In this document: positions 32,886 through 46,232 of the stretch, in pieces
Layout of the letters: each line of letters starts with the position of its first letter
Numbering within the stretch: position 1 is the stretch's first letter
Origin: Medicago truncatula
Taxonomy: Eukaryota; Streptophyta; Magnoliopsida; Fabales; Fabaceae
Reading direction: 5' to 3'
DNA: 64,000 nt
Assembly: GCF_003473485.1 (NCBI RefSeq)
Contig: NC_053045.1
Location: 60,988,494-61,052,493 of the forward strand
Made by a program: the position numbers and the translations under genes
The notes under the pieces: generated by a model
What the model was told of the DNA's origin: nothing
The model's database searches: none
The model's input: only the letters and a program-made list of their open reading frames with translations

Positions 32886-33700
32886 TATAATCAATAGTAA
32901 GATATTATATCTGAATCAATTTGGTTCTAACAAACCACACAATTTTTTCATTGCAAATCTTTTCAATGGAAAAACATAAATTAGGTTGATATAATTAATC
33001 TTTGATTACCATTAAAGAAAATTACAGAATCCGCTTGTAAATCTTGGCAAATTTGAGATTTTTTTTTATCCAAAGTGTTCTTGCAAATATATGGATCCAT
33101 TTTAAGGATTTTTTAGACACAATTCAAATAGATAGATCAAAGCAGCAAATTCGTGATTTTGTTAAAGATCAAGTCTGAAAGAAGCTTAAAGGTTGAAAGG
33201 ATAAATTTATCTCTTCAGCAGGCTAAGATGTTCTTATCAAGTTAGTGGCTTAATCGATCCTCCCCCATGTCAAGGGTTGTTTTCAATTACCATCCAATTT
33301 GTGGGACCACGCATAAGCTATGATCAAACAATCATGGTCGCACCATACATACAAAACGGGAGAAAATAAAATTTCAATGGATACATACATTGGAACAAAT
33401 GGGTACAAGATTTTAATCGGGGTGGGAAATTGTCACCTTACTAACATCTAGGAGGATAATTAGCTTCCATTACATAATGGGTGCAAGATTTGATCCCCTA
33501 AACCACTTATTCTAATTTCTCTCGAGTACCTATAGTAATCCTACCTGATGGGAGGGTGGTTCACAGAACATATCAATACCTTTTTTTTTTTCCTTTTGAA
33601 ATCATGTTAATCGTATGTTGGATGTGAACAATCATATTCGTTTGTTGTCAAGCAAACTTAACCTCAAAGTTAAAATGCAACAATAAAATACTCTTAATAT
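32886..33700. other. AT-rich spacer
   Basis: Nothing recognised. Confidence 0.35.
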
Positions 33701-33724
33701 TAGAGATCAAGACACTAAATTTTA

Positions 33725-34149
33725 AGACACAAACATGTCTTAGAGAGAATAGTCTCGATCATAACTTTAGAGTCGCTTTCAAAGATAACATGATCAACAC
33801 CTCTGTTACACACCACTTGAATTGCCTCAAAACTCAAGTAACGTCGCAACCTCTTCTTCCCTTGGCTCATTCTTCCGGCTTTGAATGCAAGTACAAATTC
33901 TCCACCGTTGTTCCGAATACAACAACCAAATACTTATTTAAAATGATAAAATGCAAGATCATTTCTATTATGAAAGAAGCCATCCATAATAAAGACAAGA
34001 ACAATACTCCACTGAGAGAAATTATGTAAGCTAAAAGCATGATAAACAAGCTTATATGCACGATGATTACCTTCTCTATAAATATGAGAAACAATATGAG
34101 GAGACTTGTAAGAAGAAATCACTAATTGAGAATTACACTCAAGCCACAA
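33725..34149 (-). pseudogene. RNase H-like fragments of LINE-type retroelements
   Basis: The minus strand gives two pieces. Piece 1 (about 34149-34030): WLECNSQLVISSYKSPHIVS, then HIYREGNHRAYKL. Piece 2 (about 33960-33725): IRNNGGEFVLAFKAGRM, then EAIQVVCNRGVDHVIFESDSK. Both resemble parts of the RNase H domain commonly attached to plant non-LTR retrotransposons. Frames are broken and the order is rearranged (C-terminal-like part upstream of the N-terminal-like part), so this is either two fragments or one rearranged copy. Confidence 0.6.
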
Positions 34150-36241
34150 TTTTCTTTATTCTTTAGAGCAGGACCGACCCAATGTATTTGTAGCTCTAAA
34201 GCGAATTTTCAAATTGATGCATTTTAAGTGTATTGACATAGTAATATAAAAATTAAGAACAATAAATCAATAATATTATTTGAGGCATGTCAGACACTAA
34301 ATATAAATATCACTCTCAATCAATATTCAAATATTGATTTATCAGGTTGTAAAAGTCTAATCCTTCTATTAGACCCGACCCCATCAGTGCATGAACTTTT
34401 TAAAAACAAATTAAAATATTTAAAAATCAATAAAGTAGCTACCTTTAACATCAAACTTGCAACATGAACTAAAAGTCTGCCTCTCCATTTAACTAGTAAT
34501 CGATCTAGGCGCAAAAAATATTTAAAGAATTTGACTTACAAAAATATATTTAAAATGAAAATGATTAGGGGACCTAATATGAGACTTAAAAACTTTGAGG
34601 GCTTAAAACCCTTACTTTAGTGGCAACTCCCTTAGGCTAACCCCACTTTAGAGAAAGATATTTCAATAGTTGTCATATCCTCAATTAGTTCAGTGTTGTG
34701 CGCAAAAGGAATGGCAATAGGAAGCCAAAACAACCCAAAGCAGCGTCATCATAATCTAAAAAAATACCGCCACGAGAAGCAATGTCAAGGCTACCCCTAA
34801 CGGCACCATTTGTATTACATAGTAGCCAGTTGATGTTTGGACCTTAACAGTAAAAACCTTTTTTTCCTTATAAATTACAGCAACCGCTAGGAGGAAAACC
34901 CAATGAACTTAAGACAGTGGGAAGATGAATACAAAAAGAGACAGAAGGAGAGATAAACTTTGAGATGTGTTCATATGGCAAATAGGAACACTCAAGTCTG
35001 TCCATGCGTATGAATGATGGAATATATGGTCCCCAATATGTGCTATTTTTCGTAACTATATGGTTTGTTGATCAACTAGCTTGCTGCATTAGATAGTGAC
35101 ACACCGTGCTACAAAATATGGATCCTTTTGGTGATCCATATATGTAATTAAACCTTATAAGGTCATTTTAATCTTCAATGTACTAATAAAGATTTTTCTT
35201 ACTTAATTGGGTATGTTTAGTATACAAAAGATGGCTCATTTTATACTACTGTACTAATTTGTTTTTCCTTGTTGCACAAGCAGCTGCTACTACTAATACT
35301 CAATATACATTTGACAACTGATTTCAAGGGATAATATGACTGAAATTTTACCTTTTTTTTATCAATAATTTTTTTTTGGGTACAATTTATGTACAAAATT
35401 TAGATTAGATAAGGAGAAACACAACCGTATATATCTAAAGGTTGGAGAAAATAACAGCGAAAAATATAATGAAATATATGTATACCTTTTTTTTTTTGGA
35501 GAAATTCAAACAAAGTTGATATCTGAACACAAAATTTTGATATTATAAAAATTATATACAATTTCAGTGTGTTTGGGATCTAAGTAGATAGTAATAATTA
35601 AAGGGGGTATTGGCTAGGAACCCGGGGGTGTGCTTCTCCTCAAGGTTTTAGATTTGATTCTCTCTGATGCCAATTTAAGGGGGTTAGTTTAGCTTTTTTT
35701 TTTTTTTAAAAAAAGTAGATGGTAATAATTAAAATAAACTTGAAAACTAAATAGAATATATTTGGAATACGGTATTTGAGTCAAACTCTAATGTCTAAAA
35801 TGCGTTAAAAATTTATTTAAATTTGAACTTAAATCACAATTGGCGTGAACATGAGATCCAACCATCTATGTCATTCCACAATTGGTTAAGTTACATCTTT
35901 TATAAGATTGGATGGAGAGGAGACAATTTGCTAGATTACAAATTTGGATTTGTATACTAGCAGAGTTCAGTTTTTAATCAACCATGCGTAAAAAATTTAG
36001 TCCTAACAATGTGAGTATCTTTAATTTGGTAATAATTTCATACTTAACAATATTAATTCAATTGACTTGGTTTTTTTTAAATATTTTTGGCTCAAGTAGT
36101 ACAATGTCTAGAAATTCACTATTAAAATGAATATAAATATAAATGAAATATTTAAGGTTTGAATTCTAACACCGCATATATTATGTAATATACTTTACCA
36201 ACTATTCATATTAACTTAAACTAATCTATTAACTTAAATTT
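34150..36241. other. AT-rich spacer
   Basis: No gene is seen. About 35602-35700 has a tRNA/SINE-like look ('ttttagatttgattctctct'), but no paired A box was found. Confidence 0.35.
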
Positions 36242-37502
36242 AAAATTTAGGCTTAATACATGCTTTGCTCCCTTAACTTATTTTCGGATTTTTATTTTGG
36301 TCCCCTAACTATAAAGTGTCTCAATTTGGTCCTTTATGTCTTTTGCCGTTACCTCTTTTGGTCCTATCCGTTACATTTTAAATCTTTGATCTATTTTTCA
36401 AATAGAAACCGTTGGATCATGTAGATTTATTGTAGCCTACGGTGAATGATTAACAACTGAATTTTTTGAAGCCAAAAATATATAAAAAAATTCGTATTTT
36501 TTTATAAAATATGAAGAAAAAAATATTCCAGATTTTTTATAAAATCATTTTCAAAATTTAAAAAATTAATTTTTTTACGAAATTTTTAAAAAAGGACAGA
36601 TTTTTTTTTCAAAAAAAAAGGTTTTTTAAATTTTTTCCTACAAAATATTTTAATTTTTAAAAATCTGGAAAAATATATAAAAAATTCAGATTTTAAAATT
36701 AGAAAAAAATATATATATTCCAGAATTTTTGTAAAATCTTTTCCAAGATTTAAAAATTTGAAATTTTTTTAATTTTTTACGAAATTTCAAAAAAAGGTCA
36801 GTTTTTTTAACTTTTTTCTACAAAATTCTGGAAAATATTTTAATTTAAAAAGATTATAAAAAAGGTCATATTTTTTTTAATTTTTTCTACAAAATTCTGG
36901 AAAATATTTTAATTTTGAAAAATTTATAAAAAAATTATTCCTGAATTTTGAAAAAGATTTTTCATAATTTATTTTCCAGAATTTTGTAGAAAAAAATTAA
37001 AAAAACATGACCTTTTTTTGAAATTTCGTAAAAAAATAATTTTTTTCTAATTTTAAAATCTGAATTTTTTATATATTTTATCAGATTTTTAAAAATTAAA
37101 ATATTTTCCAGATTTTTGTAGGAAAAAATTAAAAAAAATCTGACCTTTAAATATTTTGTAAAAAAATAAATTTTTTAATTTTGAAAATGATTTTATAAAT
37201 GTTCTGAAAAAAAATCTGGAATATTTTTTTCTTCGTATTTTATAAAAAATATGAATTTTTTATATATTTTTGGCTTAAAAAAATCAAATGTTAATCATTC
37301 ACCGTAGGCTACAATAAACCTACATGATCCAACGGTTTGTATTTGAAAAATAGATCAAACAGTTAAAATGTAACGGATATGACCAAAAGAGGTAACGACA
37401 AATGACATAAGGGACCTAATTGAGACACTTTATAGTCAGGGGACCAAAATAAAATCCAAAAATAAATTAAGGGACCAAAACATATATTAAACCTAAAATT
37501 TA
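36242..37502. repeat. Large fold-back element, about 1.26 kb, nearly all palindrome
   Basis: Left end 'aggcttaatacatgctttgc' and right end 'ccaaaacatatattaaacct' are inverse. Inner landmarks 'cattcaccgtaggctacaat' (right) and 'attgtagcctacggtgaatg' (left) are exact reverse complements. The arms continue through T/A-rich 'attttttctacaaaattctgg' type phrases towards the middle near 36900, leaving little or no loop. A possible 7-bp flanking duplication is aaaattt. It is non-coding. Confidence 0.85.
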
Positions 37503-39133
37503 TAATAACATAAGAATCTTGTATACTGGATTGTAGAGGTATCAACGAATTCGTCAAGTAATTCTAAAGAACATGAGCTTGACTTCTTTCTGCTCTCATC
37601 ATTCTAGCATTTGAAATCCAACTTATCTTAACTGTTTTTCCCTAAAAAAATCCTCTAATTCCAAAACATAAATAAATTTGTCTTTAGTCAAAAAAAAATA
37701 TTGTAAAGATAATCCCATTCACTCAAATAATACAGGTTCAATATATCAAACCGTGGCTTGCTACAATCCACTCGTTAAAAAACTCACATAACATCATGAA
37801 GATAACATTTTGATGACATGAAGCCTAAATAATTGTTTAAAAAAAATGAAGCCTAAATAATTACCTAAAAAATAAAAACAGAAAACATAAAGCTCAAATA
37901 ATCGATGCCTAACCTTGCTACTACCATAACACAGAGTCACATGTTTTGATGAAATTTCAACCTTACATAACATAATACTACCCTCTCTGCCAGGATAGTT
38001 TATCCAAATCCAATGGTTGTGGGGAGCCCATGTCACTCACCTGTAATGATAAGGTACGTACAGCCAAATTCAATTAACTTTCTTTATTTGGATTTAATTA
38101 ATTTTACCTTACACGTCTTTTAAACAAATTAATTCACCTTTTTTATGAAGAAACAAGTACATTCACGAAAACATAGACACCTTTTTTAGCCAAAAATCAA
38201 AACGGTGAATTAAACATAATATTATATTAAAAATTAAACTGTGATAATTTTTTGAAAAATACGAAACCTATATAGACTATAGTTGGACAAAAGGGACCAT
38301 AAAATTTGACCAAAAAAAAAAGGGACCATAAGATAAATAATTTTCTTGTAAATAATGTTTTTTCCGTTGTCTGTTGTTACTACCAAATTTATCTTTTAAA
38401 GTTTCAAATTTCAAGTGGGAATGTGCAGTCGGATATTTCGTTAAAATATCTTACTAGAAAAGGACATTCGACTAATCGGGCTCTCAGACACAAACAAAAA
38501 GTGCAACATTTATTATTAGTACTTGTCAACATTTATATAAGGTTTGTACCCAAAAAAAAACATTTACATAAGGTTATTTAAATAAAACATTTATATAAGG
38601 TTATTTTAAAAATAAAAAATTACATAAGGTTCCTTAAAAAAAACATTTGTTAAGCTGATTTTTCAAAATGATTTTTTCCGATCAACAGTAAATAATTATG
38701 TTCAAGGTGTCGTACACAAAATCGTAGACATCTTTTCTAATGAGAATTGAAAAGCCAGTTTGCCATCTTGATAAGCAAAATGAATTCCTTACTTAAAAAA
38801 AAAAATAGTAAAATGAATTCCTGCCAAATTTTTGAACATATTTTTAAATTTAAATGTTTTGATTGAACTAACTTTGATGGAATATAATCTAAAAAGGAAC
38901 CAACTTAGATTGACTTAATGAGATTTTGAAGAATACTCCTCTTAATGTCTCAAGTTCAATTTTCTAGATGTTGACTTTGGTAAACAATTCAGCGTGTAGT
39001 CACCCTAACTGAAAATGATCAAGTATCCATATTTGTCGATCTCAAAAAAAAACTTCACTAAATCTTTTTATAAGAAATATAATTTGATGACTACCACCAA
39101 AAATACGAGTTCTCAAATTTGTATGGTCATTAA
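37503..39133. other. AT-rich spacer
   Basis: No gene is seen. Several short homopolymer-linked duplications ('catttatataaggtt' three times near 38530-38630) look like slippage or microhomology repeats. Confidence 0.35.
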
Positions 39134-39772
39134 GGGTGTGTTTGATTCGGAGAAGAAATAGAGAAGAGAGAAATAAGGAAGAGAGAGTATAGTAAGAGAG
39201 AAAGATAAGAGAAATAGAGTAGATTTGAGGTATTGTTTGGTTTAATGGAAAGAGAAGAGAGATAGAAAAGATAGAAGTGTTGATGATTATTGAAAGTCCT
39301 AAAATATCCTTTTATTATAAACCCATGAAACTCACTTTTTTTTTTTAATATATATAGTTTAAATTTAAACCCATCAATTTCAAGTAATTATTTGATTTGA
39401 GAATTGAAAATATAGTCAAATTAATTAAATTATTCAAACTGCATTAGGTAATTTATTTTATTTAAAAAATAATGAACTTATTAAAAGCTATATTAACATA
39501 TGAACTACCAAGAACAAAATTCGGTTAAGAATAAATTTTTTAGAAAACTGAGAAGTGGGTCCGAGGGTATTAGTGGAAATTGAGCTTTTCTCTTAGCATT
39601 TTTCAGATTTCTTCGCACCCTAGAGAAGAAAAGCAAAAGTGGTGGGGCCCACCATAATTCTATCTCTCTTCTCTATTTCTTGGCGTACCAAACAAGAGAA
39701 GTTGGGTATCTCCCTCCAATTTCTCTCTTGGCAATCTCTCTCCCCCCTATTTCTCTGATACCAAACAGAGTG
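39134..39772. mobile_element. Tourist/hAT-like MITE, 639 bp
   Basis: It begins gggtgtgtttgattcggaga and ends with the inverse 'tctctgataccaaacagagtg', with TAA on each side (39131-39133 and 39773-39775). The termini are rich in 'gagaagagagaaat' and its complement. It is non-coding. Confidence 0.6.
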
Positions 39773-40059
39773 TAAGTAAGTATTAACTCTTTATCTAAAA
39801 AAAAAAAGTAAGTATTAACTCCTTCAAATAAAATTAAGTATTGACGACATCAATCACCCCCTTAGAATCTAACTCAAAAATGAACTCTTTTATCGTAGTG
39901 TGAGGATTGAAGAGAGCGGAGTGAAAAGAGCAAATGATAATGCGATGTGAGGATTAATATGAATTGGTTAGCATTCTTCAATCTTAATATATAAAAAATA
40001 TTAATGGTTTAAATTCAAACAAAACATGTTGTTAATTGTGTGGTAGCCAATCTTAGGCG

Positions 40060-40485
40060 TTGTTCGTTTGATGAGCACCAAAATGCCTACTAGTAGTGAT
40101 TTGATGAGCACCAAAATGCCTACAGGTGCTGTTGTGTGCAAGTGTGAGTTATATGTCCCACATCGGATAAAATAGTAAAGGTTGAACACCTTATAAGTAA
40201 GATGATCGATAAACCCATTGCCTTAAGGTTTTGGGGTAAGAGTGTGGTGTCTCTCTTGCTTGTGCGGTTGATCTAGCCTCGATGTGCGTGGTCCCCGTGG
40301 ACTCACACTTGAGGGGAGTGTTGTTGTGTGCAAGTGTGAGTTATATGTCCCACATCGGATAAAATAGTAAAGGTTGAACACCTTATAAGTAAGAGGATCC
40401 ATAAACCCATTGCCTTAAGGTTTTGGGGTAAGAATGTGGTGTCTCTCTCTTATTTGTGTGGTTGATCTAGCCTCGATGTGCGGTT
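40060..40485. repeat. Tandem LTR-like repeats with 192-bp period
   Basis: Copy 1 is 40131-40322 and copy 2 is 40323-40485, each beginning gttgtgtgcaagtgtgagtt followed by 'atgtcccacatcggataaaa'. The TGTTG start with 'cccacatcgga' shortly after is typical of short plant LTRs (copia/TRIM type). Just upstream a 22-bp phrase, 'tgatgagcaccaaaatgcct', is also doubled (about 40078 and 40103). The second LTR-like copy loses its end at about 40485. Confidence 0.6.
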
Positions 40486-40530
40486 GATAGAAAAATGGTG
40501 TTCGAGGTTGTGTGTTGATCAAGGAAGGTC

Positions 40531-40725
40531 ATGTTGGTTTCTAAATACGAGATTGCGGGAGGTCATAATAGGGAAGAGTTATTAAGGCGGTTATTTGGTG
40601 GAAGAATTTATGTGGTGTTAGGGGAGGGGTTGGAGCGGGTTGGGGTGGGTGGTTTGAGGAAGAAATGCAATGTGTTACTTTTTCTTAAAAAAAGAAAGAA
40701 AAAAAGTCTAAGTAAATTGTCTTAA
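40531..40725 (+). pseudogene. LINE reverse-transcriptase tail fragment
   Basis: The frame gives MLVSKYEIAGGHNREELLRR, a degenerate match to the 'VLVAKYG..EGR' region that follows the reverse transcriptase in plant LINEs, then a Gly/Val-rich stretch. It has no domain of its own. The call is weak. Confidence 0.35.
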
Positions 40726-43000
40726 AATATCGATCATGTAATACTAACCGTAAATAACTATGATCCACCATGATTCACTTGTCCCACTTAGCTCTTGCCT
40801 GGATAACGATGACAATATACTAAAGACATATACAAATGTATTTATAAAGAAAATATAAAAATAATTATACATTATGTACGGTTCTGGACTAGGCCTAGTC
40901 CAATCCAACAAAAAAACCGATCACCGTACACTATAAAACCATACATTGGGCTCGCCCTAAAAGGCACACCCAAGCGAGTTCAGAGAGCCAATTAAGATCG
41001 TGTGATGAATATCTTATAATGATATGTCAATATTTGTCTCCAAAGAACATGTCCAATTAAGGCTTTCATCCTAAAAGACCAACTCATGACTCAAGTACAT
41101 CTTCTCTAAACTTAAAACTTAAGACTCGCATTTTATCACTGACTTAACCATTGTAATGTTTGCAGGTCACTCCTATGTGCAGTAACCACCATCTTCAATC
41201 ACTCATTTGTCTCTTAGGTCGCCGATCTAGTCACCTCAAATCACTTTTTTTTGTTGTTGTTATTATTACAAATGACATATCATTTCATGTACGCATTATA
41301 TTAGTATATTTTTGCATTAAAATTATCTTTTCTCGTCCTTTGCCATACAAAATTGTGTAGTAAAAAAATATCGATCGTGTCTCCAAATATATATCTCCAA
41401 AAACGTCATAATTTATGATTTTACTAGAGAACAAAACTGAAGATACATATGGATTATGGGTATATTAGCAAGTGTGTGCGTTTTAATATTGACATGGAAG
41501 TTGAAAAGAAAAGATTTTGAATTGCTAATAAGGAGTCATTGAACATAAGAATGGCAACGTATATCGTTAAGATGCCACAGATAAATTGCGAAAGAGAACA
41601 AAAAGGTCGGAATCATTGATCACATAACACGTCCAAGAGTTCACCTCTTTCATTGATACACGTGATAACTGGTGAGCCACTATGTCATACCACGCAAGCC
41701 ATGAAAATCTATAACATCCAATCAAATCTTGCCTCGTCATCAGATAAGAGCCTTTTCCATATATCCTAAAGAAGCTTTTTTTTTGCAGTATTGGGTATGG
41801 TATGAAATTATCCTCTAGGTCGGGATTGCCATACTTTTAAGATTTTAATTGCTCAATTACTAAACTGCCCAACTTCAAGAACCTCAAAACATCCCTTTTA
41901 TGTGATTAGAATTGCAGTTCATTATTTTATTTACATGATTAGTGATACAAATTGAATTCAATATTGTGCATTTGGGTTCAAGTTTGAGTTGGCTTTATTT
42001 TGCAAAAGCAACCCTACTTTGCTTTCATTTCAAAATAATTTTCTGAGTTTAACCTAAGCAAAACTTATTTTACATTTTTTTTTTGAGGGGAGCTTATTTT
42101 ACAATCAGACCCAACAGAAAATTAATATGAAATTTTTCAATTTGACTTTTTAAATAGTTTGACGAAAATACCTTCCACTTAAATTGTTTTTCAATCGAAA
42201 TTTCAATTTTTTTTTAAATTTACTTATTTTTAAAATATTTAAATGAACCTATAGGCATTTCGTTACGATGCTTACAATAAAATAAAAAATAAAAAAACTA
42301 ACTAAGTTTTTTTTAGATAGACAAAATCGTAAAAATCATAAAAACTGATACAAACAAATGGTGGGAGCGATTCAAACCTCGATTTAGATATCCGATCTAT
42401 AAATTACGATATTTTTATCAATTGAGTTAGAGCTTGCGAACAAATTAATCACTTTAATAAAACATAAATAAATTGATATTGTAGAAAAACTAGTTAATAC
42501 ATTAAAAATAATATATATTTTTTAAAAGATTCCGTATATTATTAATAAAAAAAAAAAGTATTAATGTTTACTTGTTCAAGATAAGTAAAAAAAGTATTTT
42601 ATAACAAAAAGAGTGTCCCCAGTTTTTCAATTTTTACTAAATTAATATAGTACCCCTACTAAATAACCTCTCATAAATTGCATATTTAAAAGTTTTTTTA
42701 TTTTGAAAAAATATATATGACTGGTCAATTATTTTTAATATTTGTTCAATTTGAATTCCCCTAAATATTAATTCTTCTAGAAGTCCTAAACTAATGTATT
42801 TTTAAAGAAAATCGGAAGTACTACCATTTAAAACTTACACATGTAATCGTATTATTCATTCATTTATGAACATAAAATGAGTGAGCTAAAGTAAAGTATT
42901 AAGAAAGAAAAAAGCAGAAAGGAAGGACATTATAGTAAATAAACAAGGTAGAATAATTGAAGAGATAGTAAAAAAGATACTGAGGAGGTGAATGGTAGTG
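40726..43000. other. AT-rich spacer with one tRNA-like SINE remnant
   Basis: On the minus strand about 42365-42440 reads 'aagctctaactcaattgata' (A-box-like) and 'cgaggtttgaatc' (B-box-like), at SINE spacing. No tRNA cloverleaf can be drawn. The rest holds no gene; the last few hundred bases are probably the promoter of the CIA2-like gene. Confidence 0.4.
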
Positions 43001-43722
43001 GTCCCACAATAGGAACAAGAAAGAAACTGAGCACTGTCTCTTCCTCCGTTCTCATCTGTATCTTACTAAGGTAAGGTGAGACCTCCACTCTGCAAGTGTA
43101 TGTTACTGTGTCTCTCTCTCTAGAGTCGGTGGTGTGCTTATTCTTCTTCACTCTCTCTCTATATGTCAGTCTTGCCTATATCTACACACTCTCTCAACGG
43201 ACCTTTTCCTTTTATCTTCCTTCTCCCGTGACCCTTCTATCTCTCTCTCTCTCTCCATCTCACTTATAACTCTTCTTATAATTAACACTCTTATCCTTCA
43301 ATTCATTGGCCACCCTCCTTTCTTCACTGTACTTTCCTTTCTCCTCGGGCAACTCCAATTTCCTTTCTTTACTCTCTGCCACTTTGCAATGCCCTGTTCC
43401 TGTTTTAACTCACTTTTCCCTTAATTCATATAAATTCCGGAATTGCAGAATTTTCAAACTTTTTTTTTTTTTTTTTTTTTTTTTAAAAACCAATCAATTT
43501 CAGGTTCTTTGTTCTTTCTCTATATTCTAAACTAAACCCCTTTGGCTTTTTCTTCATTTGTCTATCTCTTTTTTTAAAACTAAACTTTTGTTCCTTCTAC
43601 CTTTTTGGGTTTAGGGTTTAGCTTGTACTTTTTCTTCCCATCCTCAATATGCAATTCTTAATTCCTTTTTGAATTTCACTTCTCCTTTGTCACTGTTTAT
43701 TACTTGCAACCACTTGCCAAAA
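43001..43722 (+). promoter_or_regulatory. Leader/promoter region of the CIA2-like gene, CT-rich, with telo-box
   Basis: It contains CT-rich tracts (43106-43125, 43229-43258), a T run at 43461-43484, and gggtttagggttta at 43607-43620, a telo-box pair about 105 bp before the start codon. A possible leader intron cannot be excluded, since 'aaggtaaggtgag' at 43067 is a good donor. Confidence 0.4.
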
Positions 43723-46232
43723 ATGTCTTCTTGTTTTAGTGGAACAGGAGGAAGAACCATCGGTTTGGATTTAGATATAGTTAAATCATCACCACCATGT
43801 TCATGGAGTCGAACATCACAAACATCTTCTTCACCTTCTTCAACAATCTCCGAATCAAGCAATTCACCACTTGCAATCTACACCACTAAACCCAGAACCC
43901 CAAGAAAACGACCCAATCAAACCTACAACGAAGCTGCAACACTCCTTAACACCGCATACCCAAACCTCTTCTCCAATCCAAATCTCAAAACAAACCCAAA
44001 CCATAACAATAATAAATCCACCAAATTGGAAAAAGCTTATGAATTCGACTCTTCTGAACTTCTTTTACCTTTCAGAGTATTGGACACGTCATCGTCTTTT
44101 TTACTTCACGGCAAGCCCGATTTTCCATCGGAGCCTAAACCGGTGAAACCATGTCAGAGTCCCGGAGAGATTAGTTCAATGGTCAATTGTCTTGAATTGA
44201 ATGATGATGATGATGATTTTGATGCGGAATCGATACTCGACGAGGAAATTGAAGAAGGAATTGATAGCATCATGGGAGGTAGAATTGAGGAGAATGAATC
44301 TAATGTCTCTTCTTCTCATCCATGGATTGGTTTTGGCGGGAAATTCGATTTCCGGTTAGGATTACAGAGAGGTGGAGTGAGAGCTCTTCGCCATGTTGAT
44401 GAAGGGAATTGGTGGAATTTTCCGGCGGTTGATATGCTTAAAATTTCGCCCAAAATATGCAGTGTCGGTGGTAAGACGACGGCGGCGGCGGTGACGGAGA
44501 AGAAGAAAAAGAAGAAGGTTGTTGCAGTGGAGAGACTGAATGCAGAATTGAAAGAAATGGAATCGCCAAAGTTGAAAAGTGGATTGTTGTTGAAATTGAA
44601 TTACGACGGCGTTCGGAAAGCTTGGTCTGACCGAGGAACGCCATTCGCCGATGACAGCCCTGTCTCCGATGCTTCGGGAAACGATGTCAATGTATGTTTC
44701 TCATCTACCCAATCAAAATTCAACACCTGTTTTTTGTTTTTGTAGTACTTGTTTAAACCTTAATTAACGAGTTACTATTACCGATTTCAATGCTATGTTT
44801 TCCGACATTTTCAGTACCTTAATCCCTCATATGTCAATTGAACAACATATATTAGACAAAACATTACTCCATTTTTCTCTGTTTTGAAAATATATATAGA
44901 TAATCCCTCTAGTTTTTTTATAAGACTACCTAGGTGAGATTTTAATCACGTGGAATATGGGAATAACACCTTTTGAAACTAAAATAGTAAAGTATTTCAT
45001 GCATGTCATGCCCCATTCATTTTTTACTTTACTTTTCAAGACAATTTCCTTTTTCTATTTAAAAAAAATAGAAACATTCTCTTACAATATGTTATGTTGT
45101 TATCCAATAAAAAGGTTAAAGTAAAAAGATATTTGTGGTCTCATATTCTATAGTTTTCAGTCTCACTTTTTATGAACCAAAATGTTGTAATAAAATTATG
45201 CTACATACTATCTTTGTGTATTTTCATTCAATAGGACTACATGTATGTTATGTTAAGATTTTGTCTTGGGTCAAAGGTATGGGTGATGTGATATTTTTTC
45301 TCACTTTCTAGTTTCTAGTAGCATAAGTATGTTATAATTTAGGTGACGTTGTGGCATTATTTGAAATAAATAAATAATATCATAGTCGTGACACATTTAT
45401 TTAATAGATAGTGTGTGAAGGTATGAATAATTAATTGATATTGTGGGAGACAGGCACGGTTGTCACAAATAGATTTGTTATGGGAGAATGGAGGAGGAAG
45501 TGGTGTAAGAGAAGCCAGCGTGATGCGTTACAAAGAAAAGCGTCGTACACGCCTCATCTCTAAGAAAATCAGATATCAAGTTAGAAAGGTCAATGCAGAT
45601 CGACGGCCAAGAATGAAGGTATGATCAATCAGTTGAAGAAGACACTAGAAGAAATTTGATTAGAAAAGAGAGGAAATCTATCTAGTTTATGATAATTGGA
45701 TAATGAGCATCGTCACCATAGTTTCTTTTTTGTTTATGGAGAGTGGACCCCCTTTGTGGTTGTTGCGTTGGTCACTTTTTGTCCAACTTTTGAGGATCTA
45801 TCTATTTCAATTTTTCAATTCGTTTAGCTCTACTGCAGTCTGCACCAATGTTTAGGTTTTCTTTATGTTTTTTTGAAAAGAATAATAAATAATTCATCAA
45901 CAAGCCTAACGCTTGTCTTGTTTTGGCTATCTCTTGAGATTCTTTTTCAATTCAAAAAATAATGTTTTTGTCTACATTCTTATGATATACTACATCATGA
46001 ACTTTGTCTCCGTAACTCGATTAGTAACTAGTCTCAACTGCAGAACTATGAAAAAAGAGTTTGTGATTTTCACGCCAAACTGAAAATAACACGTAATTAC
46101 TTCTTATTACAAGCGAAGGTGAAAGCGATTTGAGCAGGTTCATCATGTTTGTCACAATTAACTCAATAGTTTGTGATATGGCAGGGGCAATTTGTTAGGA
46201 GGCTGAATGCTAGCTCAAATGCACACAAATGA
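43723..46232 (+). CDS. CIA2-like CCT-domain transcription factor
   Basis: Exons are 43723-44691, 45454-45618 and 46185-46232, in phase, 393 aa. The N-terminus [17 protein letters not shown], then [20 protein letters not shown] and [20 protein letters not shown], match Arabidopsis CIA2 and its paralogue. The C-terminus has a CCT motif from about residue 342 to 385 ([20 protein letters not shown], then [18 protein letters not shown]), split by the last intron before GQFVRR. CIA2 is a nuclear factor that raises expression of chloroplast protein import (Toc33, Toc75) and chloroplast ribosomal genes. Middle features: an acidic [19 protein letters not shown] stretch and a KKKKKK basic tract (possible nuclear signal). 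I chose the ATG at 43723 because family members start there; an in-frame ATG at 43669 exists. Orthologue versus CIL paralogue is not resolved. Confidence 0.9.

Noticed and set aside
42365-42440. A tRNA gene on the minus strand
   Set aside because: A- and B-box-like phrases are present, but no acceptor stem or anticodon arm can be paired; it fits a decayed SINE better.
43134-43530. Plus-strand open frames upstream of the CIA2-like gene
   Set aside because: CT- and T-rich leader sequence translated as Ser/Leu/Phe; no family, and the real start is at 43723.
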